The notes below the pieces were generated by a model, which saw only the letters and a program-made list of their open reading frames with translations, had not been told where the DNA came from and did no database searches. Of a stretch of DNA of 64,000 nt, positions 27,464 through 35,440 are shown in pieces. Source of the DNA: Haloactinospora alba (GTDB lineage: Bacteria; Actinomycetota; Actinomycetes; Streptosporangiales; Streptosporangiaceae); NCBI RefSeq assembly GCF_006717075.1, contig NZ_VFQC01000001.1:3803955-3867954 (forward strand). The letters run 5' to 3'. Within the stretch, counting starts at the first letter, position 1. Each line of letters opens with the position of its first letter. The position numbers and the translations under genes were made by a program.

Positions 27464-28666
27464 ATGAACACGTTCAGTCTGGACGATGTCCGACAACAGA
27501 CATATAAGCGACGAGACTCGTGGTGGACGGTTTTCCTGGTCGACCCGCTCGCCGCCCGTCTGGTGCGGACCACGGCCAACCGGACCTCGCTCACTCCGAA
27601 CCACCTCACCACCGTGGCGCTCCTGTTGGGACTGGCCGCGGCGGCCTGCTTCGCCATGGTGGAGTGGCCGTGGCTCGTCGCGGGAGCGGTGCTGTTCCAC
27701 CTGAGCTTCGTCATCGACTGCATGGACGGCAAGATCGCCCGGTTGAAACACAACGGGTCGGTCTTCGGCAGCTGGCTCGACTACGTCTTCGACCGGCTGC
27801 GCGTGCTGGCGTGCGCGGTCGCCCTGATGGGCGGCCAGTACGTGCACACGGGCAACGACGTGTTCATCTGGGCCGCGCTCGGGATCGTGTTCACCGACAT
27901 GTTCCGCTACCTCAACGCGCCGCAGCTGGGCAAGGTGCGCTCCACCATGCGCAGCAAACTGGTCAAGGCGATCCGCGACTCCGAGAACGCGGGGGTGGAA
28001 CGGTCCGCCACGGCCGCGGGCCAGCGGCTGAGCACCCGCCTGCAGGGGCAGCAGGATGAGGAGACGGAGCTCCACGACGCGGAGCCGGAGGACGCCCCGC
28101 GGTCCCGGGCCGACGGCACCGCACCCGCCCCCGTGGACGACAGCGTTCCCGAGAGCCCGGCTCCCCTGACACACGACAACGGAACCGGCCACACCGGGGT
28201 GGAGAACGCGCCGGACGCCCCGAACGCACCGGAGGAGGAGCTCACCGGTCCGAGCGCGCACCAGCGCGTCCTCGAGATGCAGGCCACCGAACTCCAGCGC
28301 AGCTTCAACAGCCGCTTTCCCTGGTACTGGCGGCTACGGACCGCGCTGCGCGACCGCCGGATCCGCCCGCACCTGTTCAGCGGCATCGAGTTCCAGATGG
28401 GCACGTTCATCGTCGCCCCGCTCGTGGGGACGGTGTCGGCCGTCGGAATGCTGGTGGTGGTGGCGGCTTCCGCCGTCCTGATGCTCGGTTTCGAGCTGCT
28501 GCTGGTGTACAAGCTGTGGCTCTCCACCCGGGAGTTCAGCCGTATCCTGGCGGGGATCGAGGCGGACACCGCGGCCGCGCTGGACGCCGAGGGTGAGGGT
28601 GGCCCGGAGGCCGCCGAGAGCACGGACAGTGCCGTGCCCCGGCAGTTCGCAACTCCCAACGGCTGA
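27464..28666 (+). CDS. CDP-alcohol phosphatidyltransferase family membrane enzyme
   Basis: The 400-residue protein carries the family motif D-x2-DG-x2-AR-x8-G-x3-D-x3-D, visible as DCMDGKIAR ... GSWLDYVFD near residues 85-110; the four Asp bind Mg and drive transfer of a phospho-alcohol headgroup. Membrane helices flank it and two more lie near 320-360. Between about 185 and 270 is an insert rich in D, E, P and G that splits the membrane parts, not usual for the family. The ATG at 27464 has GGAG nine bases upstream. The substrate, perhaps inositol phosphate or another polar headgroup, is unknown. Confidence 0.75.
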   Translation: MNTFSLDDVRQQTYKRRDSWWTVFLVDPLAARLVRTTANRTSLTPNHLTTVALLLGLAAAACFAMVEWPWLVAGAVLFHLSFVIDCMDGKIARLKHNGSVFGSWLDYVFDRLRVLACAVALMGGQYVHTGNDVFIWAALGIVFTDMFRYLNAPQLGKVRSTMRSKLVKAIRDSENAGVERSATAAGQRLSTRLQGQQDEETELHDAEPEDAPRSRADGTAPAPVDDSVPESPAPLTHDNGTGHTGVENAPDAPNAPEEELTGPSAHQRVLEMQATELQRSFNSRFPWYWRLRTALRDRRIRPHLFSGIEFQMGTFIVAPLVGTVSAVGMLVVVAASAVLMLGFELLLVYKLWLSTREFSRILAGIEADTAAALDAEGEGGPEAAESTDSAVPRQFATPNG

Positions 28667-28722
28667 CCCCTCTTCCGGAGCGCGTCACCGACACGCACCG
28701 GTGGACGACCGCCCGCGGCGGT

Positions 28723-29811
28723 TCACTCCTGGTTGCGCCGGGGGTACTCGTGGGCGGCGGTGAGGAAGGCGTCGTTCTCCTCGGGGGTGCCGACGCTCAC
28801 CCGCACCCCCTCGCCGGCGAACGGCCGCACGGCCACACCGGCGGCCTCGCAGGAGGCGGCGAAGTCGGTGGTGTCCTCACCCAACCGCAACCACACGAAG
28901 TTGGCCTCGGACGGGGGCACGACCCACCCGTCTCCGAGCAGCGCGTCCCGCACACGTTCCCGTTCCTTCACCGTGGCGGCCACCCGCTCCATGAGCTCGT
29001 CCTCCGCGGACAGCGACGCCACGGCCGCCGCCTGGGCGATCCGGTTGACCGCGAACGGGATCATGGTCTTGCGCACGGCGGCGGCGACGTGCGGGTGGCC
29101 GATGAGGAACCCCACCCGTGTACCGGCGAGCCCGTAGGCCTTGGAGAAGGTGCGCAGCACCGCCACGTTGGGACGCTCGGTGAGGAGGTCGACGCCGTCG
29201 GGCACGTGGGGGTCGCGGACGTACTCACGGTAGGCCTCGTCCAGCACCACGAGGACGTGGTCGGGCACCCGGTCCAGGAACGCGGTGAGTTCCGCGTGGC
29301 CGACCACGGTGCCGGTGGGGTTGTTCGGGTTGCACACGAACACCATCCGGGTGCGGTCGGTGATCGCCTCGGCGAGAGCGTCGAGGTCGTGGGTCTCCCC
29401 GCGCAGCGGCACCCTAACGGAGGTCGCTCCGGCCAGTTCCACGAGCAGGGGGTAGGCCTCGAACGAGCGCCAGGCGTAGACGATCTCCGTGCCCGGCTCG
29501 GCGGTGGCCGTCAGCAGCTGCTGCAGGATGCCCACGGAACCGGCGCCGAGTGCCACGCGCTCCTCGGCCACGCCGTAGCGCCGCGCCAGCTCCGCGGTGA
29601 GTTCGGACGCGCTGGTGTCGGGATAGCGGTTGACCTCCGTCGCCGCTTCGGCGATGGCGTCCCGCACCGACGGCAGCGGGCCGTGGGGGTTCTCGTTGGA
29701 GGAGAGCTTGACGGACCTGCCGTCAGGACCCGCGACCGCGCGCCCGGGAGTGTACCCGGGGATCGAGTCGAGCACAGCCCGGAAATATGGCCAATTCCGC
29801 TCCGACACCAT
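28723..29811 (-). CDS. HisC/Pat-type aminotransferase
   Basis: The 362-residue PLP enzyme belongs to fold-type I histidinol-phosphate/aromatic aminotransferases. [13 protein letters not shown] near 37-49 is the substrate-binding N-terminus, [10 protein letters not shown] near 160 and LDEAYREYV near 187 bind the cofactor, and [15 protein letters not shown] holds the PLP Lys. The GPLPSV variant is typical of the phenylalanine aminotransferase (Pat) branch, so it may transaminate aromatic amino acids. No his genes are nearby. Confidence 0.85.
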   Translation of the reverse strand: MVSERNWPYFRAVLDSIPGYTPGRAVAGPDGRSVKLSSNENPHGPLPSVRDAIAEAATEVNRYPDTSASELTAELARRYGVAEERVALGAGSVGILQQLLTATAEPGTEIVYAWRSFEAYPLLVELAGATSVRVPLRGETHDLDALAEAITDRTRMVFVCNPNNPTGTVVGHAELTAFLDRVPDHVLVVLDEAYREYVRDPHVPDGVDLLTERPNVAVLRTFSKAYGLAGTRVGFLIGHPHVAAAVRKTMIPFAVNRIAQAAAVASLSAEDELMERVAATVKERERVRDALLGDGWVVPPSEANFVWLRLGEDTTDFAASCEAAGVAVRPFAGEGVRVSVGTPEENDAFLTAAHEYPRRNQE

Positions 29812-29920
29812 TGTCCTTCCTCGATACTGTGTGCAATGTCCAGGCTACGTTCGGCGACGTTTCGCCGGAGAAACGTCCACTGACACAGCGGCAATATCGC
29901 ACAGAAAAGGAAAAAGCACC

Positions 29921-30643
29921 ATGGATCACCCGTGGGCCGCCCGCCGGGCGGCACGCGCCGGAACTGTTCTTCCCGTCCTCGTCGCCGTCCTCACCGCCTG
30001 CGGCGGCGGGCAGAGCACAGAGGACGAGCAGAGCCGGGACTCCCCCGACTTCGAGGCGAGCGAGCTACGCAAGGCCCAGCTCGTGGAGTTCGAGGACGCC
30101 ACGATCGTTCCGGAGCAGAGTGAGCAGGGCACCTACGAGGAGCTGGAGAGCACCCAGCAGGCCCAGAAGCTGCGCGAGGCCACCGAACTGGACAAACCCG
30201 AGTGCGTCGACGCCGCCAACCCCTGGGGGAGCCTGCCGGGAGTACGCACCTCGGCGAGCTCCCTCGCCACCTTCGTCCAGGACCAGGAGACCATCACCCA
30301 CACCCTGATCGGCGCCGCGCCGGAGACCGCCGCCAAAGCCCTCGAGGAGGCCGAGCCCCCCGACTCCTGCGGCTCCTACACCGCGACGATGGAGGGAGGC
30401 GAGACCGCCTCCTACGAGGTGTCCGACCTCGACATGGAGACCGTGGGCGAGGACTCGCACGCCTTCGTGGTACGGACCGAGGCCGAGGGTGAGGAGGTCC
30501 TGCTGTACAACATGGTCTACCACAACGGGAGCTACCTGGCCGCGACGTCCGTCCTGGGCACCGACAAGGAGAGCGACTACGAGGAGACGCTCGCCGCGTT
30601 CACCGACGCCGCCGTCGAGCGGGAGGAGAAGATCCTCAGCTAG
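29921..30643 (+). CDS. Secreted lipoprotein, unknown role
   Basis: A 240-residue protein with a lipoprotein signal: Arg-rich start (WAARRAARAG), hydrophobic core, and lipobox LTACGGG with the lipidated Cys near residue 27. The mature part is acidic (many D/E) with two further Cys (PECVDAANPW and PDSCGSYTA) that could form a disulfide. The fold resembles the sensor-like domains of actinomycete lipoproteins, without a named family. The last eight bases overlap the end of the convergent MauE gene. Confidence 0.7.
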   Translation: MDHPWAARRAARAGTVLPVLVAVLTACGGGQSTEDEQSRDSPDFEASELRKAQLVEFEDATIVPEQSEQGTYEELESTQQAQKLREATELDKPECVDAANPWGSLPGVRTSASSLATFVQDQETITHTLIGAAPETAAKALEEAEPPDSCGSYTATMEGGETASYEVSDLDMETVGEDSHAFVVRTEAEGEEVLLYNMVYHNGSYLAATSVLGTDKESDYEETLAAFTDAAVEREEKILS

Positions 30644-31631
30644 CCCCCTCCCCCGCCCTGTCCTGCCGCCCGCTGCGGCTGCCCCTCCCGACGCGCACGC
30701 CCGCCGCGCGCATCCCGCGGGGGCGTGGAACCTCCCGGGCCAGCCGCTGCAGTCGGGGGTGTGCCAGCGTGACCGTCCCGGTACTGCGCGGCACGCCCCG
30801 CTCGCGCGGCAGGGTGGGGCCGCGGTCCGCGAGCTCCCCCAGCACCGCCAGGGTGGCACCGGTGTCCGCGTCACTGACGACCGCGCGCACGGCGGCGCGG
30901 TGTCCGCCCACGGGCACCCCGAACACCACGTCCACCGGACGCCCGCCCCGGCTCCCGGAGAACCGCAGCAGCCGCCAGCACCCCTGGCGCCACACGTCGT
31001 GCGGCCGACGCTCGGCGAGGGAAGCGGCGTTGGCCTGCCACACCTCGCTGGAACGCAGCCGGGACATGGTGCGCCGCAGCGGAACCTCGCGCACCTCACA
31101 GGGAGCGCGGCGGCGCAGCCGCGCCGTGAGTTCGGTGAGCTCCGGGGAGAGCGCGGCCAGCACCGCCACCTCGGCCGCGGTCACCGTGCCCGCCGCCACG
31201 GCTGCCCCGCCTCCCGCCGTGATGCCGGAGGGGTCCGCACCGACCGCCGCCGCGGCCGCCCCGGCGAACAGGGCGGCCCGTGCGATGGTGCGCCAACCGA
31301 CCGGGGTGGTGCTCACCCCGCCGAAACAACCGCACCCCTGGTCGGGAGCGCGCCGGCGCAGTCGCAGCAGGGCCAGTGCCGCGCCGGCGAACCACACCGC
31401 CGTCGCGGCGCGCACGACGTCCCCGGCCATGCCGGGCAGCAGCAACAGGCCGGCGGCGAGAAGCGCCTCCACCCCGCTGCTGGCCACGGTCGCCGGGCGC
31501 CGCAACCGCTGCGGCAGGAGCACGGCCGGTCCCTGGCCCCGGCCGGCCCGGTCGGCCGTCTTGGTCGTGGCGCTCAGCAGCAGTACCACGGCGAGAAGGA
31601 GCGGCTGGATGCCGCGCAGGAGATCAAGCAC
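30636..31631 (-). CDS. MauE/DoxX-like membrane protein
   Basis: The 331-residue protein starts with four to five hydrophobic helices and a GCGCFGG motif near residue 100, the hallmark of MauE-type proteins of the DoxD/VKOR-like membrane group. In methylotrophs MauE helps mature the disulfide-rich methylamine dehydrogenase. The C-terminal third is soluble and Arg-rich. It begins four bases after a Cys-rich partner gene on the same strand; together they may form or guard disulfides in exported proteins. Confidence 0.7.
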   Translation of the reverse strand: MLDLLRGIQPLLLAVVLLLSATTKTADRAGRGQGPAVLLPQRLRRPATVASSGVEALLAAGLLLLPGMAGDVVRAATAVWFAGAALALLRLRRRAPDQGCGCFGGVSTTPVGWRTIARAALFAGAAAAAVGADPSGITAGGGAAVAAGTVTAAEVAVLAALSPELTELTARLRRRAPCEVREVPLRRTMSRLRSSEVWQANAASLAERRPHDVWRQGCWRLLRFSGSRGGRPVDVVFGVPVGGHRAAVRAVVSDADTGATLAVLGELADRGPTLPRERGVPRSTGTVTLAHPRLQRLAREVPRPRGMRAAGVRVGRGSRSGRQDRAGEGAS

Positions 31632-31635
31632 GGGA

Positions 31636-32589
31636 TCACCCCACAGTCATGGTCGCGTTGACGCACCCGGCCTCGGGCTGCCCGCCCAGTGCGACGAAGC
31701 TCGTCAGGGTCAGTTGCGCGAGCCGCCCGCGGTCCCCCAGGTCGCAGGTGGAGCACCGGTCGCAGAACCAGCCGAGCACCGCGGCGCAGTCGACCACCGG
31801 AAGCACGGCCGAGCGTCCGGAGCAGTCGTTGCGCAGCGAGACGGTGGTTCCCAGGGACAGGAGCGGCAGCGGGGCGCAGCTGTCGGCGCGGTCGCATCCC
31901 GGTTCGCAGTCGGTACCGCGTTCCAGGGCGGGGTAGGCCACACCCTCCAACCGGGCGATCCGGTCCTCGTGGGCGCGGTGGCCGCCCGCCGGGTCGTACC
32001 AGGAGACCACACCGGACAACCGCGCGGGGTCGCGCCGGATCGGCGGGCGCGACGGGGCCTCGGACACCGGGTGGGGCGCCTGGGTTCCCACGGGCAGCAG
32101 CGCCTCCATCCCGCCGTCCTGCCACACGCCCACGGCGTCGAACAGGTAACCGGGCTCCATCTCCGGGTAGCGCACGGCTATCCGGCCCGAGGCGCGGTAG
32201 GGGACGGTGACGGTGCGGTGCGGGTTCCCGTGGCCGACGTCGACGCGCAGCGTCTCCCCGGAACGTTCGGCGATCACCCCGGTCACCCGGGCCAACTGCG
32301 CCCACACCCGTTCCGCCACCCACCGGCTTCCCGGGGCGAGCCGGACCAGGAGGTCGTCGCCGGCGCGGAGCTCGCCGGTGACGACCTCGCGCCCGCGCCA
32401 GAACGTGGTGTGGGCGGTGGTGAGGAGCCGCTCCTCCCCCTCGGAGGTGGCGATGCTGATCGTTCCTGGGGTGATCTCCATCAGGATGCCGCGCACGACG
32501 CGGACCGGTGGGGTGCTCGGGGGCGGCGCCGCTTCCTCCCCGAGAAGCGCCGCGGTCAGTCGCCTGCGATCTCCTACATCTACCGACAT
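31636..32589 (-). CDS. Cys-rich hypothetical protein paired with MauE
   Basis: Function not recognised. The 317-residue protein has beta-rich N-terminal segments (VRGILMEITPGTISIATSEG, ELRAGDDLLVRLAPGS) and a Cys-rich C-terminal half with CEPGCDRADSC and CDRCSTCDLGD clusters. The C-terminal stretch LSLGTTVSLRN ... VVDCAAV faintly recalls RlpA-like double-psi barrels. The ATG at 32589 has GGAGGG upstream, so the longer frame is rejected. No clear signal peptide. Close coupling with the MauE gene suggests that its cysteines are the oxidation target. Confidence 0.6.
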   Translation of the reverse strand: MSVDVGDRRRLTAALLGEEAAPPPSTPPVRVVRGILMEITPGTISIATSEGEERLLTTAHTTFWRGREVVTGELRAGDDLLVRLAPGSRWVAERVWAQLARVTGVIAERSGETLRVDVGHGNPHRTVTVPYRASGRIAVRYPEMEPGYLFDAVGVWQDGGMEALLPVGTQAPHPVSEAPSRPPIRRDPARLSGVVSWYDPAGGHRAHEDRIARLEGVAYPALERGTDCEPGCDRADSCAPLPLLSLGTTVSLRNDCSGRSAVLPVVDCAAVLGWFCDRCSTCDLGDRGRLAQLTLTSFVALGGQPEAGCVNATMTVG

Positions 32590-32945
32590 CGTCCCTCCTG
32601 GCACGACTGTCCATTAAGCCCGTTTTCCATTGTCGACGGCCACCCTCCGGAAACGCGGCCTTCCGCGCTGGGAACGACGATTTCCGTGCTCAACCGCCAC
32701 GGAGTGCGCCGCTCGGGCACGACACGCCGGGCCCGCTTCCCGTATCCGCCGTCGTATACCTCCATATCCCGTGCGAGTTGGGATTTCCCCCTCTGCACCG
32801 ATATTCCGGTTTACTGGAGCATGAAGCGCGTAACACCTGGTCATGACGTTTTCCATGCGACAGTGAGAGCGAGACGGAATGCAGCCGAGGGCACGTTCCG
32901 GCACGACACGGCCGGCGTGTCCGTGTGGGCGGGATCGGTGGTCGT
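32590..32945. other. Divergent promoter region
   Basis: About 355 bases between divergent starts. GC is visibly lower around 32740-32840 (CCATATCC, TTTACTGG), where promoters for both directions are likely. No gene supported. Confidence 0.45.
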
Positions 32946-33464
32946 GTGACGGGAACAACGCGGCAAACCAGGTACGAGGAGTTCTCCCGCTACGTCGCGG
33001 AACGCGGACCGGCGCTGCTGCGCATCGCCCGGTCGCTGGCCAATGACCGTTCGGACGCCGAGGACCTTCTCCAGGCGGCGCTGTTGAAGACGTTCTTCGC
33101 CTGGGACCGGATATCCAGTCCCAACGCCCGGGACGGGTACGTGCGGCGGGCCATGGTCAACACCCAGATCTCGGAGTGGCGCCGCAACCGGCCCAACATC
33201 TACCCCACCGAGGACATCCCGGAACAGCAGGTGGACGACCCCACGTGGAAAAGCGACCTCGCCGACGCTGTCCACCGGGCAGTGGAGCGCCTTCCCGAAC
33301 GGCAACGGGCCATCGTGGTCCTGCGTTACTACGACGACATGTCCGAGCCCCAGATCGCCGAGCACCTCGGGGTCAGCCTCGGCACCGTGAAGAGCACGCT
33401 CTCCCGCGCGGTCGGCAAACTCCGCCACGACGCCGACCTCGTGATAGAGCGCGCCACCTCGTGA
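32946..33464 (+). CDS. SigE-family ECF sigma factor
   Basis: The 172-residue protein has sigma region 2 (LLRIARSLANDRSDAEDLLQ ... LLKTFFAWDRI) and region 4 (LPERQRAIVVLRYYDDMSEP ... VSLGTVKSTLSRA), with a short linker, as in the SigE/SigM-like family of actinomycetes. It directs RNA polymerase to a small stress regulon. The GTG at 32946 gives the usual N-terminus. No anti-sigma gene adjoins it; the next feature is the tRNA. Confidence 0.88.
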   Translation: MTGTTRQTRYEEFSRYVAERGPALLRIARSLANDRSDAEDLLQAALLKTFFAWDRISSPNARDGYVRRAMVNTQISEWRRNRPNIYPTEDIPEQQVDDPTWKSDLADAVHRAVERLPERQRAIVVLRYYDDMSEPQIAEHLGVSLGTVKSTLSRAVGKLRHDADLVIERATS

Positions 33465-33547
33465 GTCCGGGGATGCGCAGGGGTCGCGCACCTGTTCCGC
33501 TCCCGTTTTGCACCGGCGCCCAACGGTCGGTACTGTTGCCTTAGCCA

Positions 33548-33634
33548 GGAGGATTCGCCTAGTGGCCTAGGGCGCCGCACTGCTAATGCGGTTAGGGGGC
33601 AACTCCTTCGAGGGTTCGAATCCCTCATCCTCCG
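33548..33634 (+). tRNA. tRNA-Ser (anticodon GCU)
   Basis: An 87-base class II tRNA. Acceptor GGAGGAT pairs with ATCCTCC (33627-33633), with discriminator G at 33634. The anticodon stem CCGCA/TGCGG holds the loop CTGCTAA with anticodon GCT at 33582-33584; the T arm GAGGGTTCGAATCCCTC is canonical, and a long variable arm is present. CCA is not encoded. The last 56 bases are repeated at 40743, marking this gene as an integration site. Confidence 0.96.
33579..33634 (+). repeat. Left attachment repeat (attL), inside tRNA-Ser
   Basis: Fifty-six bases from the anticodon loop to the tRNA 3' end are repeated exactly at 40743-40798. Tyrosine-type integrases commonly use this part of a tRNA gene as attB, and the element carries a matching end so that the tRNA stays whole. 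Confidence 0.9.
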
Positions 33635-33643
33635 CAGGCCAGA

Positions 33644-33676
33644 AGGGGTGTCGCCGATTCGGCGGCGCCCCTTTTT
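33644..33676 (+). terminator. Terminator of tRNA-Ser, target of group II intron
   Basis: Arms AGGGGTGTCGCC and GGCGGCGCCCCT (two G-U or mismatched positions) with loop GATT, followed by TTTTT. The intron 5' end lies four bases after the T-run, the placement typical of group IIC introns. Confidence 0.8.
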
Positions 33677-33680
33677 CGTG

Positions 33681-34330
33681 GTGTGCCCAACGTGGACAGC
33701 GGCTTGGAGGTGGAAGTCCTCCAGAGGAAGCGACAGCGCTAACTCTGAGTTGGAGGCAACGGCGTCACCGTGAGGCGGGGTCGGGAGGAAGCCCGAGACG
33801 AAACCCTGCGCTGAGGAACGCGAACCGCATACAAGGCAGTCCGGTCGGGGTGAGTCGGCCACGGACGGCGAAGTCCGCCACCGCCAAGACGGCCGGGGTG
33901 TAGATGCGGCAGGCGCAGGGAGAGAGTGGCTCTTACCTGGGGAGGTCTGTCCGGGTGCCGGTTGTGCTGGGCATGTCGCCGCGCCGACGGCCGCGACCAT
34001 AAGGAAACGGCTGAACAGGAAGAAGTCAACAGAGGCCGTAGTGCCAGCCGGGATCGGTCGATGGTTGGGAAAGGCCGAACGTCACGTGGGGCGGAAGAAG
34101 CCGGTCCTGCTCGTGCCGGAACGGATGTCCACCGGGGCAGGATGACCTGTGGCAGCGGATACTGTCGAAGGAGAACCTGTCCGCGGCGCTCAAACGTGTG
34201 AAGGTCGGCAAGGGCGCTCCCGGTATAGACGGGGAGCTGGGACCGAAAACCTTCGGGCCTGGCTGCGCGAACGCTGGGAAGGTGTGCGAGACGACCTCGA
34301 CGCGGGGAGCTACCGGCCTCCTACCCCATT
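33681..34330 (+). mobile_element. Degenerate group II intron fragment
   Basis: The stretch begins GTGTGCCCAA, close to the GUGYG 5' end of group II introns, just after an intrinsic terminator. The following 450 bases have the look of intron domain I (GGAAGTCCTCC, GGAGGCAACGGCG, AAACCCTGCGCTGAGGAACG, GCATACAAGGCAGTCCGG). At 34141 a reverse-transcriptase frame opens but is broken by a frameshift and ends near 34330, where the Nudix gene's 3' end follows. Domains II-VI and the rest of the protein are missing, so it cannot splice or move by itself. Confidence 0.78.
34141..34325 (+). pseudogene. Truncated, frameshifted group II intron reverse transcriptase
   Basis: Frame 34141 encodes DDLWQRILSKENL, then AALKRVKVGKGAPGIDG, the first conserved block of LtrA-type intron proteins. 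After the ID-G the frame must change to continue as ENLRAWLRERWEGVRDDL and AGSYRPP, the next RT0 block. The polymerase motifs (YADD) and maturase domain are absent. About 60 of some 420-600 residues remain. Confidence 0.75.
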
Positions 34331-34343
34331 TCGAGCGGCGGCT

Positions 34344-34790
34344 TCAGACGATCGGCCATCCATGCAGCGCGAGCCGATCCCCGGATACCCATGCCTGGAT
34401 GCCCTCGGCCGGGTAAGGGATCGTGTTCGACGGCAGCACGCGCGGATCGGCCCACACGAGCTTGCCAGCCTTGTCCGGCTCGGCGACTACCGGTTCGCCG
34501 GACCACTTCTCGGGGAGCAAGAACATGCCGACGCGGGCGAGGTCCTCGCGCTGTCGGTGATGCACGACGGCGACCAGGGACAGGTCGACCGGATCGATGT
34601 CCACACCGACCTCTTCCCGGGTTTCCCTGGCCGCGCCGTGCGGGATCGGCTCGCCCTCGTCGAGGTGCCCGGAAGGCAGATGCAACATCCCGTCGCAGTA
34701 CCCCGTTCCCTGCCGCTCCAGCAGGAGGATCTCGTCTCCCTTGGGCAGGATTACGTGGACGTCGATGATGCTGCGGTAGCGCTCCGGCAC
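34344..34790 (-). CDS. Nudix hydrolase
   Basis: The 148-residue protein has a complete Nudix box, G-x5-E-x7-REVxEExGV type, starting GHLDEGE near residue 42 and ending RETREEVGV; these Glu residues bind Mg for hydrolysis of a nucleoside diphosphate linked to another group. Length fits small Nudix enzymes that clean up or trim (d)NTPs or nucleotide sugars. Its stop lies 14 bases from the intron fragment. It follows the thymidylate-kinase-like gene with a 14-base gap, so the two probably act on the same nucleotide. Confidence 0.88.
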   Translation of the reverse strand: MPERYRSIIDVHVILPKGDEILLLERQGTGYCDGMLHLPSGHLDEGEPIPHGAARETREEVGVDIDPVDLSLVAVVHHRQREDLARVGMFLLPEKWSGEPVVAEPDKAGKLVWADPRVLPSNTIPYPAEGIQAWVSGDRLALHGWPIV

Positions 34791-34804
34791 GGGGGGTCAC
34801 CTCA

Positions 34805-35440
34805 TCAGGCGGATTCATGGTGTCGTCGCGACCATAGCCCTCCAATGGTGCTAGTGAGACCGGAAAGCAGCGATTCGATCGCCTCCGGGCCTTGTGAGGT
34901 GTCGGCGGCGATGGTGCGCACGCCGGCGCGTTCGGATACCGCGGCGGCCCCTCGGTACAGCTCGACCTCGCGGCCGGGAAGGGTCGGGTCATCCTCGAAG
35001 CGGCCATGCGAGCCGCGCACGGCGAGGCGCTCGCGCAGCACGTCGGGCGGGGCGGTCAGGACGATTTGCAGGTCCGGCGGGTCTGCGTGGGCGTTGATAC
35101 AGCGCACCACGGATTCGGGCACGCCGTCGATCCCGGCTTGCAGAACCAGCGAGGAGAGGGTGTAGCGGTCGCACAGCACCACCTTCCCGGCGCCGACTGC
35201 AGGGCGGATCTCGGTTTCGAGGTGGTGGTACCGGTCGGCACCGACCAGGCATGCCAGCGCCATGCCCGTGTGCTCACGGGTGCGCGAGCGCGCGAGCTGC
35301 CCGATCTCGCCCCGCGAGGGCTCGGTGGTCGACAGCACGGGAACACCGGTGCCGGTGAGCCGGCTCGTGAGGTTGCGGAGCAGAGTCGACTTCCCGGCGG
35401 CGCCGGGGCCGTCGATCGCGACGAACAAGCCTCGGCTCAT
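34805..35440 (-). CDS. Thymidylate-kinase-like nucleotide kinase
   Basis: The 211-residue P-loop kinase starts VAIDGPGAAGKSTLLRNL (Walker A, residues 7-24). STTEPSRGEIG corresponds to the TEP-G substrate loop of dTMP kinases, and CDRYTLSSLVLQ to the DRY/SS motif that contacts the base. The LID Arg cluster (LRERLAVRGSHGRFE) is present. A housekeeping tmk is expected elsewhere, so this may phosphorylate an altered nucleotide made by island enzymes. ATGA overlap with the radical SAM stop region indicates coupling. Confidence 0.82.
   Translation of the reverse strand: MSRGLFVAIDGPGAAGKSTLLRNLTSRLTGTGVPVLSTTEPSRGEIGQLARSRTREHTGMALACLVGADRYHHLETEIRPAVGAGKVVLCDRYTLSSLVLQAGIDGVPESVVRCINAHADPPDLQIVLTAPPDVLRERLAVRGSHGRFEDDPTLPGREVELYRGAAAVSERAGVRTIAADTSQGPEAIESLLSGLTSTIGGLWSRRHHESA

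Noticed and set aside
34149..35165. A 338-codon plus-strand frame from the intron into the Nudix and kinase region
   Set aside because: It joins a reverse-transcriptase fragment to antisense of two real genes; only the first 60 codons have meaning.
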